The translations under genes and the position numbers were made by a program. From positions 186,001-250,000 of the forward strand of contig NZ_CAJFDC010000014.1 in the NCBI RefSeq assembly GCF_904067045.1: a stretch of 64,000 bases of DNA. The letters are read 5' to 3'. The first letter of the stretch is position 1; every line of letters begins with the position of its first letter. Of this stretch, positions 27,492-36,392 are shown in pieces. A model generated the notes under the pieces. The model did not search any database and was not told the origin of the DNA. It worked only from the letters and a program-made list of their open reading frames with translations. Source of the DNA: Pseudomonas sp. FEN (GTDB lineage Bacteria; Pseudomonadota; Gammaproteobacteria; Pseudomonadales; Pseudomonadaceae).

Positions 27492-29957
27492 TCAGGGTTT
27501 GAGGCGTAGATCGGCGAAAAACGCCTTGTCTCCCGCCACCCGATCCGAGGCTTTGGGCCCATTCGCGGCTTGGCCGTCCTGCCCCTCCAGATACCAGTAG
27601 CAGTGCTTCACCGCCCGGGTGATGCCCACGTAGGCCAGCCTCAGGATTTCGTCTTTCTGCGCATTGTCGTAGGCCTCGGCATCACCGTCATCGCCCAGCC
27701 CGGCCATGCGATAGACCTGGTTCTTGTAAGGCGAACGGGTCAGGTGCTGGCAATCCCCCAGCAAGAACACCACATCGGCCTGCAGCCCCTTGGCACTGTG
27801 ATAGGTCAATTGCCTGAGCCGACGCCGCTCGACAGGCAAGCTAGAATCAACATTAACCAAGTGATTAATATGCTCATTAATCAATGACTTATCACTACTT
27901 TTTCGAAATAACATCAATATACTTTCACCCTGCCGGTAGTGCTCCTCCAAGCGCTTGGCCAAACCGGCGTCGTCGCGATCCAGCACGTTGACCGGCCACG
28001 GTTCCTTCGGCACCCCGCTGGCCCTGGCCTTTTTCCCGGCGATTGCCGGTGCCGCGCGGACGATATGTTCGGCAGCGTCGATGATGTGCTGATGACTGCG
28101 ATAATTGTCGCTAAGCAGGACCCGGGTCGTCGCTGGCGACGGAAATTGCTTGCTGAACTCCATGAAGTATTTGGGCGAACTGCCGCGCCAACCGTAAATC
28201 GATTGCCAGTCATCGCCCACGCACAACAACGACGAATGCCGCGCCGCGCGTCCCACCTGCATCGCCGGGCCGCGACGGCGGATTTCCCGCAGACTGGCCC
28301 GCAGCCAGGAGACGATCTGTGGTGAAACGTCCTGGAATTCGTCGATCATCAGGTGCGACAACGGGCGCAACAGCTCGTCGCTGAGCAGTGCCTGGTTTTC
28401 CGGGGTATTTTCGCCGAACAGCGAGAACATCCGATTATAGGTCATGATCGGTGGCGACTGGGCCAGCAGATGGCTCTCCAGTGCCTTCCAGAACAGGCTC
28501 AAGGCCTCGAAGAAGAAGCGGTCCGGATCGTCCGTGGCGAAACTCATCCGCGCCACGGCGCTCGGTACATCCAGGCCGAGGTTCTCGATAAAGCCGGCCG
28601 CCATCACGAAACAGTCGAGCAGTGGCGCGCAGGTCAGTTCACCCTTGACCTTATAGTCGAAACCGGGACCTGCCGTGGCATCGCCGGCCAGGGAGGCGAG
28701 GACAGATTTTGCCGAGTCATAACTTTCTAACCATATCAATGGTTTACGACAGAAAGCTTGAAATAGGGTGCGTTTTACCGCCCATTCAGCCCGCACCGTG
28801 AGCTTGGCTCCGGGACGGCTGATCTGCGCGTTTTCCCGTGGGTCGAAACCGAGCACCACCCAGGCCTCCAACTCAGGGATATAACCGTGGCAATGGAACG
28901 GCGAACCGTTGATCTCGACCACTTCACGGTCCGGTTCTATCCCGGGAATCGGCCAGGCGCCGGCGCGAAACCAGAGATCCTCCAGCGTGTCACACAGTTC
29001 CTCGTCACGCTTGGATGCCAGTTCGGTGACCGCCATCCGCTTGCGCACATCCGGGTGGTCCTGCTCCAACTCGCGCAGTTGCAAGGCCTGCTTGTAGAGT
29101 GGCACCAACACCTCGCGGAAACGCGGATTATCGCTGTACAGGCGCTGATAGCAGGCATTGAGTTGCCGACGCTGGGCATCGTTGATGCGCAGGTCGAACG
29201 GATTGCTGTCAGCGCCTTCGTCCGCCAACGGAGCACGCTCGCTGAGGTTCTCGAACGCCTGCAACTGACCGAACCCCGGCAGGCTGCGGACCATGGGCAG
29301 AATCCGCGAATGGAAGGTGCGAACCATGTCGCGGGCGTCCCGCGGACTCAGTACATGCCCCCAGAGCCCCATGACTTCCACCAGCTTGGCCATGAAATCC
29401 TTGCGCGACTCGCGGGTAAAGGTCACCACCGTCAGCGCGTCCAGCTCGAAGCCCAGGTAGTGGGTCAGCAGCAGGATGCGCAGGACCAGCGAGGTCGACT
29501 TGCCCGCTCCGGCACCGGCGATCACCGCCGTGGATGGCGTGTCGCTGAAGATCATTTTCCATTGCGCCGCGCTGGGCTGCGCGTGCGCGGGCAGCAGCCG
29601 GGCCACATCGGCCTTGATCCGCTTCTTCAACTCGGCCGTCAGCGGCAGCCGCCAGTCGTCGAACAGGTTGTCGTCGACCCCGGGCGCGCGGTGCTCCGGC
29701 GCACGCGTGTCGCGGATCAGCAGGACCTGGCGTCCCTCCTCCAGGCCGTCGCGCCGGCCTTCCTTGTAACCGTATTCGACGCCCGCGCCATGGCCGCTAC
29801 GAAAGCCGTCGGCCTGGCCCTGCAACCAGGACGCCACATGCTGGGCGCGAAGACGACTCAACCCACCGCCCAGCAATCTGGCCAACAGGCGCTTGAACAG
29901 GGGCAATTGAGCCAGGGAGGAAAGTTCGGCAGGCGGTTCGGGTGTCGATAATGGCAC
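27492..29957 (-). CDS. UvrD/Rep-type superfamily 1 DNA helicase
   Basis: This 821-residue protein carries SF1 helicase motifs: Walker A AGAGAGKST (about 147-155), motif Ia in VVTFTRESRKDF, Walker B LMIDEFQDVSP, motif III VGDDWQSIYGWRG, and the C-terminal motifs TYHSAKGLQADVVFLLG and AYVGITRAVKHC. The 130-residue N-terminal extension (basic, with VEYGYKEGRRDGLEEGRQ) is not part of the helicase core. It starts with GTG (GGAG 5 nt upstream). Two short AT-rich codon patches (about 27838-27925 and 28710-28760) stand out. It resembles helicase-IV-like repair helicases; the precise role is unknown. Confidence 0.88.
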   Translation of the reverse strand: MPLSTPEPPAELSSLAQLPLFKRLLARLLGGGLSRLRAQHVASWLQGQADGFRSGHGAGVEYGYKEGRRDGLEEGRQVLLIRDTRAPEHRAPGVDDNLFDDWRLPLTAELKKRIKADVARLLPAHAQPSAAQWKMIFSDTPSTAVIAGAGAGKSTSLVLRILLLTHYLGFELDALTVVTFTRESRKDFMAKLVEVMGLWGHVLSPRDARDMVRTFHSRILPMVRSLPGFGQLQAFENLSERAPLADEGADSNPFDLRINDAQRRQLNACYQRLYSDNPRFREVLVPLYKQALQLRELEQDHPDVRKRMAVTELASKRDEELCDTLEDLWFRAGAWPIPGIEPDREVVEINGSPFHCHGYIPELEAWVVLGFDPRENAQISRPGAKLTVRAEWAVKRTLFQAFCRKPLIWLESYDSAKSVLASLAGDATAGPGFDYKVKGELTCAPLLDCFVMAAGFIENLGLDVPSAVARMSFATDDPDRFFFEALSLFWKALESHLLAQSPPIMTYNRMFSLFGENTPENQALLSDELLRPLSHLMIDEFQDVSPQIVSWLRASLREIRRRGPAMQVGRAARHSSLLCVGDDWQSIYGWRGSSPKYFMEFSKQFPSPATTRVLLSDNYRSHQHIIDAAEHIVRAAPAIAGKKARASGVPKEPWPVNVLDRDDAGLAKRLEEHYRQGESILMLFRKSSDKSLINEHINHLVNVDSSLPVERRRLRQLTYHSAKGLQADVVFLLGDCQHLTRSPYKNQVYRMAGLGDDGDAEAYDNAQKDEILRLAYVGITRAVKHCYWYLEGQDGQAANGPKASDRVAGDKAFFADLRLKP

Positions 29958-30239
29958 GCTGACTCCAGGTAGGCGACGGTCTGGGCGAAAGGCCTATGGT
30001 CGCTCCATTGCATCCTGAGTTCTAGTCAATTGCTTGTCGATCAGCCATTTAGGCGACGAATTGAAAGCGGGAAGACAACTATCACCGCCAACAAAGCATC
30101 GATTAATACGATTATTTAAAGGCATTTTTTACGCTTTTTATCGATATCAATCTGATAGATGATCGTTGCCATCAACCATCGGTTATCGTCCTGCCCTGGC
30201 TTGCGCCGGCCCATGACGAACCTGAACAGGAGAAGACTC

Positions 30240-30938
30240 ATGCTGCAACTTCGACCCTTCAAGAGCCTGGGCGCTGCTCATCACGGCTGGCTGGATGCAC
30301 ACCACCACTTTTCGTTCGCCGAATACCATGATCCGCAACGCATGAACTGGGGTAACCTGCGGGTCTGGAACGACGACGTGATCGCCCCCGGCACCGGTTT
30401 TCCAAAGCACCCGCACCGGGATATGGAAATCATCACCTATGTCCGTGAGGGCGCGATCAGCCACGAGGACAACCTGGGTAACAAGGGCCGCACCGAAGCC
30501 GGCGACGTCCAGGTCATGAGCGCCGGGACCGGGATCGCCCACAGCGAGTACAACCTGGAATCGACGCCAACCAAGATTTTCCAGATATGGGTCATTCCCA
30601 ACGAGGCTGGCTCGGCACCGTCCTGGGGGGCCAAACCGTTTCCCAAGGGCGAGCGTGGCGAAGGTTTCGTCACCCTGGCCAGCGGCAAGTCCGGCGACGA
30701 CCAGAGCCTGCGGATTCGCGCCGATGCGCGCCTGGTGGCGGCCAACCTGAAAGCGGGGGAAACCACCGAGTATCACCTGGACAGCGGTCGTCGCGCCTAC
30801 CTGGTGCCGGCCACGGGGCTGATCGAGGTCAACGGCCTGCGTGCCGAAGCCCGCGATGGCATCGCGGTAGCCGACGAGCAGGTGCTGCGGGTGACCGCCG
30901 TGCAGGACAGCGAAATCATTCTGGTGGACTTGGCTTGA
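30240..30938 (+). CDS. Pirin-family bicupin protein (YhaK-like)
   Basis: This 232-residue protein has the pirin N-terminal cupin with metal ligands in FPKHPHRDMEIITYV and IAHSEYN, and a second cupin in the C-terminal half. ATG at 30240 follows GGAGAAGACTC. Bacterial pirins of this size (YhaK, YhhW) bind a metal and some show quercetin dioxygenase activity; the physiological substrate here is unknown. It is monocistronic and followed by a REPIN. Confidence 0.92.
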   Translation: MLQLRPFKSLGAAHHGWLDAHHHFSFAEYHDPQRMNWGNLRVWNDDVIAPGTGFPKHPHRDMEIITYVREGAISHEDNLGNKGRTEAGDVQVMSAGTGIAHSEYNLESTPTKIFQIWVIPNEAGSAPSWGAKPFPKGERGEGFVTLASGKSGDDQSLRIRADARLVAANLKAGETTEYHLDSGRRAYLVPATGLIEVNGLRAEARDGIAVADEQVLRVTAVQDSEIILVDLA

Positions 30939-30977
30939 CTCGCTGATCGCCCCACCAAAAAAGGGTGAACAACCATT

Positions 30978-31108
30978 GTGGCGAGCGGGCTTGCCCGCGC
31001 TGGGGTGCGAAGCACCCCTGAAACCAGCGAACTCGGTCTATCAGATAGACCGATATCTCCGGTTTCACGACTGCTTCGCAGTCGGGCGCGGGCAAGCCCG
31101 CTCGCCAC
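30978..31108. repeat. REPIN, GTGGCGAGC type
   Basis: Outer arms GTGGCGAGCGGGCTTGCCCGCGC and the complement are the same as in the elements at 4601 and 4873, with a different centre (inner hairpin GGGGTGCGAAGCACCCC). It lies between the convergent pirin and pgm genes and may serve as a bidirectional end structure. Confidence 0.85.
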
Positions 31109-31127
31109 GGCGTCGTGCTCCACGGGA

Positions 31128-32774
31128 TCAGTTCGGGGAGATTGCCCCGTCCACCAGCACCTGCGCCTCTTCCACCAGGCGCTTGAGGTGATCGTCACCG
31201 ATAAAGCTTTCAGCGTAGATCTTGTAGATATCCTCGGTGCCCGACGGCCGCGCGGCGAACCAGCCGTTCTCGGTCATCACCTTCAACCCGCCAATGGCCT
31301 GGTCGTTACCCGGGGCATGACTGAGGATGCGCTGGATCGATTCGCCGGCCAATTGCGTGGACGTCACCTGCTCCGGTGCCAACTTGCTCAGCAGGGCCTT
31401 CTGCGCCGGCGTCGCCTTGGCATCGACGCGCACGGAGAACGGCTCGCCCAGCTCATCGGTCAGGCCACGGTAGATCTGGCTCGGATCGCGACCGGTGCGC
31501 GAGGTCATTTCCGCCGCCAGCAAGGCCGGGATCAGTCCGTCCTTGTCGGTGGTCCAGACGCTGCCGTCCTTGCGCAGGAACGACGCCCCGGCGCTCTCCT
31601 CGCCACCAAAGCCGAGGGAACCGTCGAACAGACCGTCGGCGAACCACTTGAAGCCCACCGGCACCTCATACAGGCGCCGCCCCAGGCGGGCCGCCACCCG
31701 ATCGATCAGGCCACTGCTGACCACGGTCTTGCCCACCGCCGCGTCGCCGCGCCAGTGCGGACGGTTCTGGAACAGGTAGTCGATGGACACCGCCAGGTAG
31801 TTGTTCGGCGCCAACAGGCCGCCGGACGGGGTGACGATGCCATGGCGGTCATGGTCCGGGTCGCAGGCAAAGGCCACGTCGAAACGCTCCTTCAAACCGA
31901 TCAGGCCCTGCATCGCATGGCTGGAGGACGGGTCCATGCGAATCTTGCCGTCCCAGTCCACGCACATGAAACGGAAGGTCGGGTCGACTTCGGTGTTGAC
32001 CACTTCCAGGTTCAGTCGATAGTGCTCGGCAATCGCCGACCAGTAACGCACCCCGGCCCCGCCCAGCGGATCCACGCCCAGGCGCAGGCCGGCGGAACGG
32101 ATGGCGTCCAGGTCGATGACGTTGATCAGGTCCGCCACGTAGGTATTGAGGTAGTCATGGCGATGGGTAGTGTCGGCCTTGAGCGCCTGCTCATAGCTCA
32201 TCCGCTTCACCCCCGCCAGGCGGTTGCCCAGCAGTTCGTTGGCCTTGGCCTCGATCCACTTGGTGACATGGGTATCGGCCGGGCCACCGTTGGGCGGGTT
32301 GTATTTGAAGCCACCACTTTCCGGCGGGTTATGGGACGGGGTGATGACCACACCGTCCGCCAGGCCCGAGGTTCGCCCGCGGTTATAGCAGATGATCGCA
32401 TGGGACACCGCTGGCGTCGGCGTGTACTCGTCGCCGGTGGCGATCATGGTCTCCACGCTATTGGCGGCGAATACTTCCAGCGCGCTGGCGCCGGCCGGCG
32501 TGGACAGGGCGTGGGTATCGATACCGACAAACAGTGGACCGTCGATGCCCTGGGCCTGGCGATACAGGCAGATGGCCTGGCTGATCGCCAGGACATGCCA
32601 CTCGTTGAAACTCAGCTCGAACGAATTGCCGCGATGCCCGGAGGTGCCGAAGGCCACGCGTTGGGTGGAGATCGCCGCATCGGGCTGGCCGGTGTAATAG
32701 GCCGATACCAGTCGCGGGATATCAACCAGCAACTGTGCCGGTGCCGGCTTGCCCGCAAAAGGACTGAGTGTCAT
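31128..32774 (-). CDS. pgm: Alpha-D-glucose phosphate phosphoglucomutase
   Basis: This 548-residue enzyme interconverts glucose 1-phosphate and glucose 6-phosphate. The N-terminal motif AFGTSGHRGN and the phosphoserine loop TPSHNPPESGG are clear, with the metal loop in DPDHDRHG and the sugar loop GGEESAGASF; RPSGTEDIYKIYAESF near the end binds phosphate. The length matches E. coli Pgm (546). An AGAGG box lies 6 nt before the ATG. It links central metabolism to UDP-glucose, the substrate of Ugd encoded far upstream. Confidence 0.96.
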   Translation of the reverse strand: MTLSPFAGKPAPAQLLVDIPRLVSAYYTGQPDAAISTQRVAFGTSGHRGNSFELSFNEWHVLAISQAICLYRQAQGIDGPLFVGIDTHALSTPAGASALEVFAANSVETMIATGDEYTPTPAVSHAIICYNRGRTSGLADGVVITPSHNPPESGGFKYNPPNGGPADTHVTKWIEAKANELLGNRLAGVKRMSYEQALKADTTHRHDYLNTYVADLINVIDLDAIRSAGLRLGVDPLGGAGVRYWSAIAEHYRLNLEVVNTEVDPTFRFMCVDWDGKIRMDPSSSHAMQGLIGLKERFDVAFACDPDHDRHGIVTPSGGLLAPNNYLAVSIDYLFQNRPHWRGDAAVGKTVVSSGLIDRVAARLGRRLYEVPVGFKWFADGLFDGSLGFGGEESAGASFLRKDGSVWTTDKDGLIPALLAAEMTSRTGRDPSQIYRGLTDELGEPFSVRVDAKATPAQKALLSKLAPEQVTSTQLAGESIQRILSHAPGNDQAIGGLKVMTENGWFAARPSGTEDIYKIYAESFIGDDHLKRLVEEAQVLVDGAISPN

Positions 32775-32936
32775 GCAAAACCTCTGGAGATGGGTGGTAC
32801 AGGAGAAGATGCGCAGTTTACTGGCAGTTCGACACTGGCGTTAAGGGTTCTATCCGTTGGCGAAAAGATTTTCCATGCGGCACGCGCTCCCCCGGCAGGG
32901 AAGCGCGTGTCTCGACGGCGCAAATGATGCGGTGCG

Positions 32937-33206
32937 TTAGCGCGCCCGGGCTTTCATTTCGCCAAGAGAAACGACCTGATGATTTTTCAGGTCATAACGC
33001 AGTTCTGCAATCAGGTCGGAAATGGCCCGACTGCTGTCAAGCGTCGAAGCCTGGATACCGGTAACCACCAGGTCCACCCGTTCGGATTTTCGGTCGAATA
33101 CCTTGACCGTCAACGACTCGTCCGCCCCCAGGCTGCATTGACAGCGCGTGGGCAGGAAACTGCTCTCGATGATATTGCGTAACTCCAGCGTGGACAATAC
33201 TTGCAT
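32937..33206 (-). CDS. DUF1652 family protein
   Basis: This 89-residue protein starts MQVLSTLELRNIIESSFLPTRCQCSL and continues with SLTVKVFDRKSERVDLVVTGI and a final helix SRAISDLIAELRYDL, the standard DUF1652 arrangement. ATG at 33206 has AAAGGAGAG upstream. It is a soluble, probably cytoplasmic protein of unknown function and a distant paralogue of the one at 27152-27442. Confidence 0.82.
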   Translation of the reverse strand: MQVLSTLELRNIIESSFLPTRCQCSLGADESLTVKVFDRKSERVDLVVTGIQASTLDSSRAISDLIAELRYDLKNHQVVSLGEMKARAR

Positions 33207-33610
33207 GGCGACTCTCTCCTTTATGTGAGACGGCCAGGTCTTTGGCAGAATAGCCAGCGTTAGCCATTCACAACGGCACTTCAAGCGGGCGCCCGGTCCA
33301 GCCCTGGAGGGCGACAGCCTCCTCTAGATTAGGCCGTTTTACCCCGGCCGTTAAGGTTATTCGTCCGACAATCCGACACAATGACCACGCACTCAGCGTG
33401 CCGAAACAAGATGAATTATTGTTTGCTGGAATAATCAATGCTTTAAAGTGCTAATAGGCCCGCGTGCCAGTGCAAAATGCATCAAATGCCTTCTACGACC
33501 ATGCCGTTTGCCGGTATCGTGGCAAACGCCCTGGCCTGGACGGGCATCCAACGCCAGTGTCATTCGGCGCCGTGCCGCAACCGCATCCATCAAACGAGGG
33601 AGTTCCCCTC
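33207..33610. other. Intergenic region before ecotin
   Basis: These 404 bp hold the divergent upstream regions of the DUF1652 and ecotin genes. The part at 33340-33450 is AT-rich and likely carries promoters; no coding sequence was recognised. Confidence 0.45.
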
Positions 33611-34111
33611 ATGACAGGGCAACGAGAGCTCATGAATTCGACGACTATCGCCGCAACCCTCCTGCTGGCGCTGACGACCACCGGCGCGGTCGCCGCCGAC
33701 AAAGCCGACCTGGCCGCCTTTCCCAAGGCCGAGGACGGATTTACCCGCTCGGTCATTCGCGTGCCGAAGATGACCAAGGACTCCGATCATCGGGTCGAGA
33801 TCATCGCCGGCAAGGTCATGCCGGTCGATTGCAACCAGAAGCGCCTGGGCGGCAACCTTGACGAAAAGAACCTGGAGGGTTGGAGCTACTCCTATTACCG
33901 CCTGGAGAAAGTCACCGGGCCGGTCTCCACCCTGATGGCCTGCCCACCTGGCAGCAAGACGAAAAAAGATTTCATCCCGGTGATCGGCGAAGGCTACATG
34001 CTGCGTTACAACAGCAAGTTGCCGCTGGTGATCTACGCCCCCGATGACCTCGAAATCCGTTACCGGATCTGGTCGCCTTCCAAGCTGATCAAGCCTGCCA
34101 GCCGCGAATAA
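33611..34111 (+). CDS. eco: Ecotin, periplasmic serine protease inhibitor
   Basis: This precursor of about 166 residues has a signal peptide ending TTGAVAA and mature sequence KADLAAFPKAEDGFTRSVIRVP. It includes VDCNQKRLGGNL, the primary reactive loop region GPVSTLMACP (the P1 Met in STLMAC, as in E. coli ecotin STMMAC) and MLRYNSKLPLVIYAPDD. I start at 33611 (GAGGGAG 8 nt upstream); ATG at 33632 is also possible. Ecotin dimerises and blocks trypsin-fold proteases such as host neutrophil elastase, protecting the cell envelope. Confidence 0.95.
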   Translation: MTGQRELMNSTTIAATLLLALTTTGAVAADKADLAAFPKAEDGFTRSVIRVPKMTKDSDHRVEIIAGKVMPVDCNQKRLGGNLDEKNLEGWSYSYYRLEKVTGPVSTLMACPPGSKTKKDFIPVIGEGYMLRYNSKLPLVIYAPDDLEIRYRIWSPSKLIKPASRE

Positions 34112-34137
34112 CCCGTGCCGACTCACGCGCCCCCGGC

Positions 34138-34300
34138 TTTTCATACAGAGCCCAGGGCCGCGCGTTCGGCGACATGGCGCAGACTGTCGAAGTTGATGTT
34201 GGCCCCAGAGTTGATCGCCACCAGGGTCTGCTCGCGCACGCCGTGCGCGACCACATACTGCTTGATCCCCGCCACCGCCAGCGCGCCGGAAGGCTCGGCT
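34138..34300 (-). pseudogene. Remnant of threonine dehydratase (IlvA-like)
   Basis: On the minus strand about 52 codons read AEPSGALAVAGIKQYV and then LVAINSGANINFDSLRHVAER, which is the end of the PLP-dependent catalytic domain of threonine ammonia-lyase (family EPAGALAVAGLK...SGANMNFDRLR). It is cut off on both sides: no N-terminal catalytic part precedes it and a TGA follows ALGSV, before the regulatory ACT domains. It abuts an MFS remnant on the opposite strand, so a deletion joined two unrelated genes. Confidence 0.75.
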
Positions 34301-34851
34301 ACTTCTTTACCCTGACCGTGATGTACATGTTGCTCAACTGGCTGCCTTCGCTGCTGCTGGAACAAGGTTTCAGCAAGCCGCAGGCCAGCTTGGTGCAGGT
34401 GCTGTTCAACATCGGCGGTGCGCTCGGCTCCCTGCTTGGCGGCCTGCTACTGGATCGCTGCAACGGTATCAAGGTAGTGCTGTTCGTGTATGCCGGGTTG
34501 CTGGCAGCGTTGGCCGGAGTCGGCCTGTCGCTGGGCATAGTGCCAATGGCCGTCGCCGGGTTTGCCGCGGGGCTGTTCGTGATGGCCGCGCAATTGGTGC
34601 TCTATGCCCTGGCGCCGCCTTCGTATCCGACCTCGGTGCGGGCCACCGGAGTGGGGGCGGCCGTTGCGATCGGCCGCCTGGGATCAGTGACCGGTCCCCT
34701 GGCGGCGGGACAGATTCTGGCAGCCGGGGCGGGTACCACTGGGGTGTTGCTGGCGGCTTCACCTGGCTTGGTGATTGCCGCGTTGACCATCATCGGCGTG
34801 ATCGCACGAGCAGCCCCGCTGAACGTATCGATGAAAAACGCCAAGGCCTGA
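34297..34851 (+). pseudogene. Remnant of AAHS-type MFS transporter, C-terminal half
   Basis: About 184 codons encode the last six transmembrane helices of an aromatic acid:H+ symporter-like MFS protein (FFTLTVMYMLLNWLPSLLL, GSLLGGLLLDRCNGIK, YPTSVRATGVGAAVAIGRLGSVTGP). There is no N-terminal half; upstream sequence is the antisense of an ilvA fragment. The frame could still be translated from a start at 34174 but half the transporter is missing, so I call it non-functional. Confidence 0.75.
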
Positions 34852-34879
34852 TATCCGTGATCAAGGTGGAACAGAACCA

Positions 34880-34901
34880 GTGGGAGCGGGCTCGCTCCCA
34901 C
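34880..34901. repeat. Single REP hairpin
   Basis: GTGGGAGCGGGCTCGCTCCCAC is a perfect inverted repeat and a solo version of the GTGGGAGC REP family. It lies between the MFS remnant and the convergent amidase gene and may terminate transcripts from either side. Confidence 0.7.
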
Positions 34902-34912
34902 ACGCATCGCGC

Positions 34913-36376
34913 TTAACCGTTGAGAGCGCTCTGGCAGGCATTCACTGGCGGCACACACTGGCGCCAGGGCTGGGCCTGTTCCAGTTGCGCGGCCAAGGCC
35001 AGCAAGGTCGCTTCCTCGCCAAAGCGGCCGGCGAAATGCGCGCCCATGGGCAAGCCTTGCGCGCTCCAATGCAGCGGCACCGACATCGCCGGTTGTCCGC
35101 TGGCGTTGAACAAAGCGGTAAACGGCGAGTAGCTGTGGAAGCGCTCGATCAATTCATCAAGGCTCAGGCTGGCGTCGCGCAGATCCAGCTCGCCGATTGG
35201 CACCGGTTCACGGGTCAGGGTCGGGCTGAGGATCAGGTCGTAATCCTGCATGAACAGCGCCAACTGCCGGCCGAGGGCATGGATCCACTCCACGGCCGCC
35301 GCATATTGCGCGCCGCTGACCCCACCCTTGTCGCGCAAAATGATGCGCGTGCGGACTTCCAGCTCCTCGGGCCGCACCGGCGCGCCACGCATCTGTCCCA
35401 ACAGCTCGACGTAGTTGCGCGTGCTGGCACCGATGATGGTGAACACCTGATCGAGAAACTCGGGCAGTACCACCGGTAACCGGGCAGGCTCAACCCGATG
35501 TCCCAGGGACTCGCACAGGCTCGCGGCCTGATGCACCGCCGCCAGACTTTGCGGAGAGGTCGGCCAGGGCCCGAGCTGATCCACCAGGGCGATCCGCAAT
35601 GGCCGTGGTGCCTGCTCCAAGGCCGTCACATAAGGCCGTGCCTGCCGCGGCGCGGCATAGGGCGCGCCCAGATCGGCCCCAGCCGTGGCATCGAGCAGCG
35701 CCGCGCTGTCGCGCACCGACAAGGTGATGCAGTGGTTGGTCCCCATGCCCGCCCAGCCCTCGCCGATCATCGGTCCGGAGGGCAGCAAACCACGGCTGGG
35801 CTTGAGCCCGAAAACCCCGCAACAGGACGCTGGCACCCGCAACGAGCCACCGCCGTCATTGCCATGGGCAAAAGGCACCACCCGTGCCGCCACCAACGCC
35901 GCCGCCCCACCGCTGGAGCCGCCAGCACTATGCTGGGTATTCCATGGGTTGCGGGTGGCGCCAAAGCGAGTCGATTCTGTGGAGTAGGAGGTACCGAATT
36001 CCGGCGCCGTGCTGGTGCCGACAATCAGGCAACCGGCGCGGCGCAGGCGGGTCACCACCTCAGACTCGAAATCGGCGCGAGCCGCGCCCAGGGCCAGGGA
36101 ACCATTGGTCATCGCCGCTCCTCGCACCGGCGCGAACAGGTCCTTGATCAAGGTCGGCACACCGGCAAACAGCCCCTCGCGAACCCCGGGTTCGAGTGCC
36201 GCTTCGCGGGCCTGCTCGTAGAGCCGCTCGGCCACCGCATTGAGCTGGGGCTCGACCCTCTCCAGACGTTCGATCACCGCGTCGAGCAGCTCCACCGGCT
36301 GCACGTCGCCGCACCTGACCAGCGCGGCCAGGCCGCTGGCGTCTTCTTTGTCCAATAGCTGCTGGATGTCTTGCAT
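34913..36376 (-). CDS. Amidase signature family hydrolase
   Basis: This 487-residue enzyme has the amidase signature Ser-cisSer-Lys triad: Lys in TLIKDL (about 77-81) and the glycine-serine stretch SAGGSSGGAAALVAA, followed by GNDGGGSLRVPAS carrying the nucleophile. The overall pattern resembles 6-aminohexanoate-cyclic-dimer hydrolase/AtzF-like amidases rather than GatA. It is cytosolic. GGAG lies 8 nt before the ATG. It is 16 bp after an MFS transporter and in line with the pca genes, so it may release an aromatic or other acid from an amide; that is inference. Confidence 0.85.
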   Translation of the reverse strand: MQDIQQLLDKEDASGLAALVRCGDVQPVELLDAVIERLERVEPQLNAVAERLYEQAREAALEPGVREGLFAGVPTLIKDLFAPVRGAAMTNGSLALGAARADFESEVVTRLRRAGCLIVGTSTAPEFGTSYSTESTRFGATRNPWNTQHSAGGSSGGAAALVAARVVPFAHGNDGGGSLRVPASCCGVFGLKPSRGLLPSGPMIGEGWAGMGTNHCITLSVRDSAALLDATAGADLGAPYAAPRQARPYVTALEQAPRPLRIALVDQLGPWPTSPQSLAAVHQAASLCESLGHRVEPARLPVVLPEFLDQVFTIIGASTRNYVELLGQMRGAPVRPEELEVRTRIILRDKGGVSGAQYAAAVEWIHALGRQLALFMQDYDLILSPTLTREPVPIGELDLRDASLSLDELIERFHSYSPFTALFNASGQPAMSVPLHWSAQGLPMGAHFAGRFGEEATLLALAAQLEQAQPWRQCVPPVNACQSALNG

Positions 36377-36392
36377 GCTTGATACTCCGACT

